From the NCBI GenBank assembly GCA_963845495.1, contig CAWJTH010000015.1, positions 1 through 30,785 on the forward strand: a DNA stretch of 30,785 nt, written 5' to 3'. How positions within the stretch are numbered: the first letter of the stretch is position 1; the number at the start of each line of letters is the position of its first letter. Positions 25,353 to 30,785 of this stretch are shown here, one piece after another. Below the pieces are notes generated by a model. That model worked only from the letters and a program-made list of their open reading frames with translations, made no database searches and was not told the origin of the DNA. The position numbers and the translations under genes are program-made. The DNA comes from JAZKFT01 sp963845495. Lineage in GTDB: Bacteria > Bacteroidota > Bacteroidia > Chitinophagales > Chitinophagaceae.

Positions 25353-26060
25353 TCATTTCTTTTCCATAACAAACCGCCAAATAACCGCACTGGCAATACT
25401 ACCAACAATTGGCGCAACAATAAAAAGCCACAATTGGCTAAGTGCCGCACCACCCACAATCAAAGCTGGGCCTATGCTTCTTGCGGGGTTTACCGATACA
25501 CCCGTAACCGGAATACCAACAATATGGATCAACACCAAACATAACCCGATAGAAAGCCCTGCAAAACCGCCATAAATATTTTTGGTAGACGTAGAACCAA
25601 AAATTACTAACAGAAAAATAAATGTAAAAATTGCCTCTGCAATTGCGCCAGCAAGCAACGAATAATGCTGGGGCGAACCATCAGCGTAACCATTTTGACC
25701 TAATCCATTTACAGCCAAATCGTAACCAGGCTTGCCCGAAGCAATCAACAACAAAATACCTGCACCGGCAATAGCGCCCAATATTTGCGCTGCTATATAA
25801 ATGGCCGCCTCAGATGTTTTCATTCTGCCAACTACAACCATTCCTATAGTGATGGCGGGATTAATATGGCATCCAGAAATATGCCCGATTGCATAAGCCA
25901 TCGCCACCACCGACAAGCCAAATGCAAACGAAATACCCAACAAACCAACGCCTGTTGTACCATTTGCGCCAGCAATTACTGCACTACCGCAACCCATCAA
26001 CACCAATACCATTGTACCGAAAAATTCGGCTGAAAACTTTGAGATTTTTGTCGTCTCCAT
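25353..26060 (-). CDS. aqpZ: Aquaporin, AqpZ-like water channel (MIP family)
   Basis: An inner-membrane channel of 235 residues with six hydrophobic spans and two half-helices. Both signature loops are present: HINPAITIG (Asn67-Pro68-Ala69) and SVNPARSIGPAL (Asn191-Pro192-Ala193, Arg194). By alignment in mind with E. coli AqpZ, the selectivity filter would be Phe47, His179, Val188 and Arg194; Phe and His point to water rather than glycerol transport, while Thr183 of AqpZ is Val here. The N-terminal KFSAEFFGTMVLVLMGCGSAV and GHISGCHINPA are typical. It stands alone with a terminator behind it and a 400-base gap in front. No link to the PUL is evident. The symbol is by family resemblance. Confidence 0.92.
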   Translation of the reverse strand: METTKISKFSAEFFGTMVLVLMGCGSAVIAGANGTTGVGLLGISFAFGLSVVAMAYAIGHISGCHINPAITIGMVVVGRMKTSEAAIYIAAQILGAIAGAGILLLIASGKPGYDLAVNGLGQNGYADGSPQHYSLLAGAIAEAIFTFIFLLVIFGSTSTKNIYGGFAGLSIGLCLVLIHIVGIPVTGVSVNPARSIGPALIVGGAALSQLWLFIVAPIVGSIASAVIWRFVMEKK

Positions 26061-26460
26061 ATTTGCTACATTTAAAAATTACATAATTAATTATCAAAAA
26101 TTAATCAAAAAACATGGATCGTTTTACTGGATAGTTTTCAAGATATTAGATGGCACTTTTAGTATCAGCGCAATTGATTTGCTTTAAGAAATAACAAGAA
26201 CGTTATCGCAAATTGCATATCGGGAAGCAAATATATTAATCAATCAGTATTTATTTCAATTTAAAAAATCTCCTTTTTCGTTATTTACCACAAAACCATT
26301 TTTACTAAAGAAATAATACATCATTTCACAAATTTTTTATCAATCACTGGCATTAAGTATTTCGCTACATCAAGTTAAAAAAAGTTAACCGCTTAAACTT
26401 CGGAAACCCGCTCCTGTCAATGGTTGCATAACAATTAAAAACAAATAAAAATTGATAAAT
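26061..26460. other. Divergent intergenic region, no gene seen
   Basis: Four hundred AT-rich bases between the divergent aquaporin and Spy-like genes. No open frame with family character, no tRNA-like fold and no long repeat was noticed. It must carry both promoters, but no box matching TAnnTTTG at a proper spacing was clear enough to call. Confidence 0.6.
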
Positions 26461-27138
26461 ATGAAAAAGTTAATCATGGGTTTTGCAGCTAGTTTTTTAA
26501 TTACAGCCATTTCTTTTGCACAACCTACACCACAGCATGATGGTGGCCCGCGCCAACATTTTGGCCAAGGCCCAGAACGCCATATGCCGTTTGAAAAATT
26601 AAATTTGACCGATGCCCAAAAGCAACAAATGAAACAAGCAAATGCCGATTTTAGACAGCAAATGCAAACGTTGAATAAAAATGAAGATATTACAGTTAGG
26701 GAACAACGGGCACAACGCCAATCAATTACAAAAACACACAGGGATGCGATAATGAATATTTTAACCCCCGACCAAAAAACACAATTGGCCAACATGCGCA
26801 AACAAGACAAACAAAAACGCGGCGAAATGGAGGCTAAACGTTTGGATAAACTTAAAACCACACTTGGTTTAAGTGACGACCAAGTAGCTAAAATAAAAGC
26901 CAACCAAACTGCTACGCAAGCTAAAATGAAAGCCATTATGGACAACCAAACTGCTGATCAAACAGCCAAAAGGGAGCAATTTATGGCTTTGCGCAAGGAA
27001 ATGAAAGACAACATTGGCAGTGTTTTAACTCCTGAACAAAAAGCAAAAATGGAAAGCATGCACAAAGAACATGGCAAACAATTTATGCACAGAAACGAAA
27101 AAGGAGACAAAGGAAATAATCAAACTGATATGAAATAG
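26461..27138 (+). CDS. Spy/CpxP-like periplasmic protein with LTxxQ motifs
   Basis: A 225-residue secreted protein: signal peptide MKKLIMGFAASFLITAISFA, a His/Gly/Pro-rich linker (TPQHDGGPRQHFGQGPERHM) and a long charged helical body. Four LTxxQ-type motifs are seen, LNLTDAQKQQM, ILTPDQKTQL, LGLSDDQVAKI and VLTPEQKAKM, the mark of the Spy/CpxP family of ATP-independent chaperones and envelope stress proteins. The His-rich N- and C-terminal ends could bind metal. The start at 26461 is chosen because it begins the signal peptide; an in-frame ATG three codons earlier (26452) is less likely. It has its own terminator and seems to be a single-gene unit. Family members in Bacteroidota often duplicate the motif as here; the exact role is not known. 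Confidence 0.85.
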   Translation: MKKLIMGFAASFLITAISFAQPTPQHDGGPRQHFGQGPERHMPFEKLNLTDAQKQQMKQANADFRQQMQTLNKNEDITVREQRAQRQSITKTHRDAIMNILTPDQKTQLANMRKQDKQKRGEMEAKRLDKLKTTLGLSDDQVAKIKANQTATQAKMKAIMDNQTADQTAKREQFMALRKEMKDNIGSVLTPEQKAKMESMHKEHGKQFMHRNEKGDKGNNQTDMK

Positions 27139-27168
27139 TTGTTCCGGATTTTGAATTAAACAGTATGA

Positions 27169-27197
27169 AATGCCTCGATTTATCGGGGCATTTTCTT
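27169..27197 (+). terminator. Intrinsic terminator of the Spy-like gene
   Basis: AATGCCTCG (27169-27177) pairs with CGGGGCATT (27184-27192) with one T-G wobble and a 6-base loop, followed by TTCTTTTT. It begins about 30 bases after the stop codon. Confidence 0.8.
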
Positions 27198-27383
27198 TTT
27201 CCATAAATAAAAGACATCTTTGCCGATAGTTTAGGCGTTTATAAGTTTAGATATTAAAGTCTTGCCATTCGTATTGTCTTTTTTTTTGAACTGGATCGAA
27301 TCAGATCGGATTAGCTTCTAAACCGTAAACTTCTAAACCATATACTTTTACTCATCCCGCTGAAAAGTGGCAAATTATTAAAC

Positions 27384-28964
27384 ATGGCAAAAAAACCATT
27401 CGGGCCAAAGGGTCCGAGAGACGCAAAAAATTCAGATTCCCAAAAATTTGGAAGAGCAACAAAAAGCCCGCAAGAATCTGCAGCCCCAAAATTTGGTAAC
27501 GCATCAAAAGGCCCAAAAAAACAAGCTAGCGGTTTCGATAAATTCGCTAACCCAAAAGTTGGTGGTGCAAAATTAAAAGAGCAGCTAAAGCAAGAAAAGA
27601 AAACAGCCGTAAAGGAACGCCGTGCAGCTATTGAAGCGCATTTTGAGAAAAAAAGACAAGAAAAAGCCGCCCAATACGAGCAACGAAGCCAGCAAATAAC
27701 TGATAATCCAAACCAAAAAATAATCTTCGATAATAAGAAGGAAGAAAAGAAATTTGGCAAAAAAGCTTTTAAGAAAACCGATGTGCCAAAAGACGATTTT
27801 AAGAAAAGCGATTATGCTAAAAGCGAGGAATTGCTAGCCAGAAAGTCGAATCAAAATTCAAAATTTAAAGACAAGAAAACGCAAGGGAAAATTGCCGAAG
27901 AAGTGCCTGCAGATAAAAGGCCGGTTAAGCCTTTTATTTTAAAAGGTAAGACTGAACCTAATAAACAAAAAAAGGTTTACGACCAACCTAAACAAAAAAA
28001 GGATAAAACCAGACCAGTTAAACCTTCAGTACCTGCACCTGAAAAACCTATTATTAAAAAGGAAAAATTATCTGACGACGAAATTTTAAATATTAAAAAC
28101 GTTCCCAATTATAAACCACAATTTACACGCCCGTACACAAGAAAGCCTTTAGGTGAAACAACTGCAAAACCGGAAGAAAAGAAAAAACCGGAGGAGGTTA
28201 AGAAAAAAATTCCATCGGAAAAACCTACCGAAAGCCAGCGTGGCGAAATGCCGTTGAATAAATTTATTGCCCATGCAGGCGTATGCGCCCGTAGGGATGC
28301 GGCTGATTTGGTACGCTCAGGCAAAATAACGGTTGACGGAAAAGTTGTAACCGAACCCGGTTTTAAAGTGAACGACCGTGCCGATGTTGAATTTGAAGGA
28401 AAGAAATTAAAGCGTAGCCGAAATTTGGTATACATTTTATTGAATAAACCAAAGGATTATATTACCACCGCCGAAGACCCACAAGGCCGCAAAACGGTGA
28501 TGGACATTATTAAAAATGCCACTCCGGAACGGGTTTATCCAATTGGCCGACTTGATCGAAATACCTCTGGCGTTTTGGTGCTTACCAACGACGGAGATCT
28601 TGCCCAACAGCTCTCCCACCCTAGCTTTGGCGTAAGAAAAATGTACGAAGTAAAGTTGGACAAACCAGTTGAAAAAGCTGATTTCGATAAAATATTGAAA
28701 GGCATCACATTAGAGGATGGCGAAATATTTGCCGACTCTTTAGCTTATGCAGATAGCAAAGACAAAAGTGTAATTGGAATCGAGATTCATAGTGGCCGCA
28801 ACCGCATTGTGCGCCGCATTTTTGAACATTTGGGTTACGATGTTCGAAGCCTTGACCGTGTTATGTACGCCAACCTAACCAAGAAAAACGTAGAACGCGG
28901 CAAATGGCGTTTCTTATCCGATAAAGAGGTAAGGTTGTTGAAGTATTTTAAATCGGGGAAGTAA
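27384..28964 (+). CDS. rluB: rRNA pseudouridine synthase (RluB/RsuA family) with a long basic N-terminal extension
   Basis: Isomerises a uridine in ribosomal RNA to pseudouridine. Residues from about 288 on form the enzyme: an S4 RNA-binding domain (PLNKFIAHAGVCARRDAADL, GKITVDGKVV) and the RsuA-type catalytic domain with VYILLNKPKDYITT, GRLDRNTSGVLVLTNDGDLA with catalytic Asp391, and HSGRNRIVRRIFEHLGY. The first 285 residues are low-complexity, rich in Lys, Pro, Gln and Glu (FGPKGPRDAKNSDSQKFG at the start), with no predicted fold; they are probably disordered and may bind RNA or the ribosome. Such extensions occur in Bacteroidota homologues, though this one is long: 526 residues against about 240-290 for the enterobacterial enzyme. 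RluB against RluF/RsuA cannot be separated by eye. Start at 27384 gives MAKKPFG; a bidirectional terminator follows. Confidence 0.9.
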   Translation: MAKKPFGPKGPRDAKNSDSQKFGRATKSPQESAAPKFGNASKGPKKQASGFDKFANPKVGGAKLKEQLKQEKKTAVKERRAAIEAHFEKKRQEKAAQYEQRSQQITDNPNQKIIFDNKKEEKKFGKKAFKKTDVPKDDFKKSDYAKSEELLARKSNQNSKFKDKKTQGKIAEEVPADKRPVKPFILKGKTEPNKQKKVYDQPKQKKDKTRPVKPSVPAPEKPIIKKEKLSDDEILNIKNVPNYKPQFTRPYTRKPLGETTAKPEEKKKPEEVKKKIPSEKPTESQRGEMPLNKFIAHAGVCARRDAADLVRSGKITVDGKVVTEPGFKVNDRADVEFEGKKLKRSRNLVYILLNKPKDYITTAEDPQGRKTVMDIIKNATPERVYPIGRLDRNTSGVLVLTNDGDLAQQLSHPSFGVRKMYEVKLDKPVEKADFDKILKGITLEDGEIFADSLAYADSKDKSVIGIEIHSGRNRIVRRIFEHLGYDVRSLDRVMYANLTKKNVERGKWRFLSDKEVRLLKYFKSGK

Positions 28965-29043
28965 GACAAATGTGAAAATGTGCTGATTTGCTAATGTGCT
29001 AATTACAACTAAAGTTTTCCATAGAAATTAAAGAAAACAAAAA

Positions 29044-29077
29044 AAATCCCAAGCCTCAAAAGCTTGGGATTTTTTTA
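29044..29077. terminator. Bidirectional terminator between rluB and xylA
   Basis: AAATCCCAAGC (29044-29054) and GCTTGGGATTT (29062-29072) form a perfect 11-bp stem with loop CTCAAAA. A-runs lie on the left and T-runs on the right, so it can serve the convergent rluB and xylA transcripts. The bases 28981-29010 just before it are a low-complexity run of TGTGCTGATTTGCTAATGTG-like words. Confidence 0.85.
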
Positions 29078-29140
29078 TTCAGCGGATAACCTAAAACTCA
29101 ACCCATTATCCATTATCAATTAATAAATTATCCATTAAAA

Positions 29141-30472
29141 CTAAATATATCTGTTAATAATATTTTCCAAATATTCTTGCTTACCGCTAATCATTTTTGG
29201 TTCGCCATTTGCTACTGCGTAATCACGCAAATCTTCCAAACTTAATTTGCCAGCTTCAAAATCAGCGCCTGCGCCAGTGTCAAAACTTGCGTAACGATCT
29301 TTGCGGATTTTTTTATAGTCTGATTTATTCAAAATGTTTTCAGCAACAATCAATGCACGGGCAAAAATGTCCATGCCACCAACATGGGCATAAAACAAAT
29401 CTGCCGGATCTGTCGAATTCCTGCGGATTTTCGCATCAAAATTGACACCACCACCTTGAATGCCGCCACCTTCCAGCACAATCAGCATCGTTTCAGCTAA
29501 TTCGTTAATGTTGTTTGGGAACTGGTCAGTGTCCCAACCATTTTGATAATCGCCGCGATTGGCATCCATACTGCCTAACATGCCATTGTCAACCGCTATT
29601 TGCACTTCGTGCTGAAACGTATGCCCAGCAAGGGTTGCGTGGTTTACTTCTAAGTTTAATTTAAAATCGTCCGCCAAATCGTACTTGCGCAAAAAGCCAA
29701 GCACGGTTTCGCTATCATAATCATATTGGTGTTTGCTTGGCTCGCAAGGTTTTGGCTCGATAAAAAACACCCCTTTAAAACCATTTCTGCGGGCATAATC
29801 TTTCGAAACATGTAAAAATTTGGCCAGGTGTTCTTGTTCCCGTTTCATGTCAGTGTTCAACAAACTCATGTAACCTTCGCGACCGCCCCAAAAAGTATAA
29901 CCATCGCCACCCAATGCAATAGTAGCATCAATTGCAGCTTTTACTTGTGCCGCTCCATGCGTCAACACATGAAAATCTGGATTGGTAGAAGCACCATTCA
30001 TGTAACGCAGATGCGAAAACAAGTTTGCCGTACCCCACAATAATTTCACACCGCTATCTGCCTGTTTTTGTTTGGCATAAGCGACCAACGCCTGCAAACG
30101 GCGTTCATTTTCCACCACATCATTGCCATAATCAACCACATCCACATCATGAAAACAATAATACGGCAAATTCATTTTGGTAATAAATTCAAAAGCGGCA
30201 TCCATTTTATCCTTTGCTCTTTCCACCGCATCAGCTTTTACAGACCATGGAAACAAATGTGTTGCCTCGCCAAACGGATCGGCACCACTGCCGCAAAACG
30301 AGTGCCAGTAAGCACAAGCAAACTTCAGGTAGTCTTTCATCGGCTTCCCGCCAACTATCCTGTTTTCGTCATAATACCGAAAAGCCAACGGATTATCGCT
30401 TTCAACTCCTTCAAATTTTACTTGGCCAATCCCGGCAAAAAATTCTTTTTCGCCCGTTACAATGTTGCTCAT
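29141..30472 (-). CDS. xylA: Xylose isomerase
   Basis: Converts D-xylose to D-xylulose (and glucose to fructose) in the cytosol, a first step of pentose use. The 443 residues are the size of the class II enzyme found in Bacteroides and E. coli. Visible blocks: FKFACAYWHSF-like LKFACAYWHSFCGSGADPFG, YYCFHDVDV with catalytic His108, LLWGTANLFSHLRYMNGAST, YTFWGGREGY, GVFFIEPKPCEPSKHQYDYD with metal-binding Glu and Lys, LNLEVNHATLAGHTFQHE, GSMDANRGDYQNGWDTDQFP and GGGVNFDAKIRRNSTDPADL. All metal and catalytic positions seem intact. No xylulokinase or XylR is adjacent within the window, so the rest of the pathway must lie to the right or elsewhere. No strong promoter box could be assigned upstream. 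Confidence 0.97.
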   Translation of the reverse strand: MSNIVTGEKEFFAGIGQVKFEGVESDNPLAFRYYDENRIVGGKPMKDYLKFACAYWHSFCGSGADPFGEATHLFPWSVKADAVERAKDKMDAAFEFITKMNLPYYCFHDVDVVDYGNDVVENERRLQALVAYAKQKQADSGVKLLWGTANLFSHLRYMNGASTNPDFHVLTHGAAQVKAAIDATIALGGDGYTFWGGREGYMSLLNTDMKREQEHLAKFLHVSKDYARRNGFKGVFFIEPKPCEPSKHQYDYDSETVLGFLRKYDLADDFKLNLEVNHATLAGHTFQHEVQIAVDNGMLGSMDANRGDYQNGWDTDQFPNNINELAETMLIVLEGGGIQGGGVNFDAKIRRNSTDPADLFYAHVGGMDIFARALIVAENILNKSDYKKIRKDRYASFDTGAGADFEAGKLSLEDLRDYAVANGEPKMISGKQEYLENIINRYI

Positions 30473-30785
30473 TTTTTTAAAATTTAAATTGTTTAAATGT
30501 TATTGTTTTAGATGTTTTAATTTCCAAGCCTACGTTATTTTCTATTACTTATTTCATATTGCTTATTTCTTATTTTTTGATGATCAACTTTGGCAGCAAG
30601 AATGGGGCTTTTGGTGGCGTCCGTCTCAGGCGGATCAAGTTTTGTTTTCCATGGCATCATTCACTTAATACAATCATTGTTTACAACTTACCGCTTCCTT
30701 GTCCTTTCATTACAATTTTCCTGATAATTCAAAGTCTTCTTAAAACCCTGTCAGGGCGAAAGCCAAGCCCTGACAGGGTTTCCCC
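30473..30785. other. Intergenic region upstream of xylA
   Basis: No convincing gene. It should hold the leftward xylA promoter. At 30619-30645 there is a small palindrome of the type TCCGTCTCAGGCGGA in a G/T-rich setting that looks like a dispersed intergenic repeat; the right end holds the strong hairpin described separately. A 68-codon frame at 30462-30668 has no family character. Confidence 0.5.
30743..30781. repeat. Perfect 15-bp hairpin repeat (REP-like)
   Basis: AAACCCTGTCAGGGC (30743-30757) is the exact reverse complement of GCCCTGACAGGGTTT (30767-30781), with a 9-base loop GAAAGCCAA. The arms contain the inner palindrome CCCTGTCAGGG, so each arm can also fold on itself. It is cut off 4 bases later by the window end. 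A REP-type repeat or a terminator of a gene to the right. Confidence 0.7.

Noticed and set aside
26385..26945. Minus-strand frame of 186 codons rich in Cys and Phe
   Set aside because: Shadow of the Spy-like gene; composition is what the reverse of a Lys/Gln-rich coding sequence would give.

Overview
The window comes from a member of the Bacteroidota, probably a Chitinophagales- or Sphingobacteriales-like environmental glycan degrader. The pointers are a SusC/SusD pair, a hybrid two-component system (HTCS) regulator, a type IX secretion (T9SS) sorting domain, a primary sigma factor starting MRQLKISKSITNRESQSLEK, moderate GC content, TAnnTTTG-type promoter boxes and many hairpin-forming intergenic repeats. 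Genus cannot be settled by reading alone.

Left part (1-4233): the 3' end of a membrane-anchored protein meets a leftward housekeeping block. This block holds aroQ (type II dehydroquinase), a RelE/ParE-type toxin-antitoxin pair, carA (small subunit of carbamoyl-phosphate synthase) and a primary-type sigma-70 factor. The toxin-antitoxin pair carries two apparent single-base deletions; restoring one base at each gives a textbook overlapping operon. A small START-like (SRPBCC) protein faces the other way.

Centre (4623-25153): a polysaccharide utilisation locus (PUL) of about 20 kb. On the + strand it runs SusC, SusD, a DUF5017-like lipoprotein, a GH16 endo-glycanase, a GH88 unsaturated glucuronyl hydrolase, a 1421-residue PL8 lyase with a T9SS sorting tail, and a second 700-residue PL8 lyase. 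A 1387-residue HTCS sensor-regulator lies convergent to them. The likely sequence of events is: surface PL8 lyase cuts a uronate-containing polysaccharide (hyaluronan or chondroitin type is the best guess), SusC/D imports the unsaturated oligosaccharides, periplasmic PL8 finishes them, GH88 removes the unsaturated uronate, and the HTCS senses a product. No sulfatase is present, which favours an unsulfated substrate, and the role of GH16 is unexplained. The SusD protein has a foreign-looking insert of four 39-residue Gly-rich repeats.

SusC, SusD and the DUF5017 gene are packed tightly, but every later gene-gene junction holds a structured element: an inverted repeat at 11.1 kb, an 18-unit 21-bp tandem array plus twin hairpins at 12.1-12.6 kb, a nested inverted-repeat element at 14.0 kb, two matching 15-bp palindromes at 18.6 kb and a multi-hairpin repeat at 20.8 kb. 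These are the most unusual part of the window.

Right part (25353-30785): an aquaporin, a Spy/LTXXQ-type periplasmic protein, a pseudouridine synthase of the RluB/RsuA type with a very long basic N-terminal extension, and xylose isomerase. A shared bidirectional terminator separates the last two. The window ends in a perfect 15-bp hairpin repeat. No tRNA, rRNA, CRISPR array or transposase gene was recognised.
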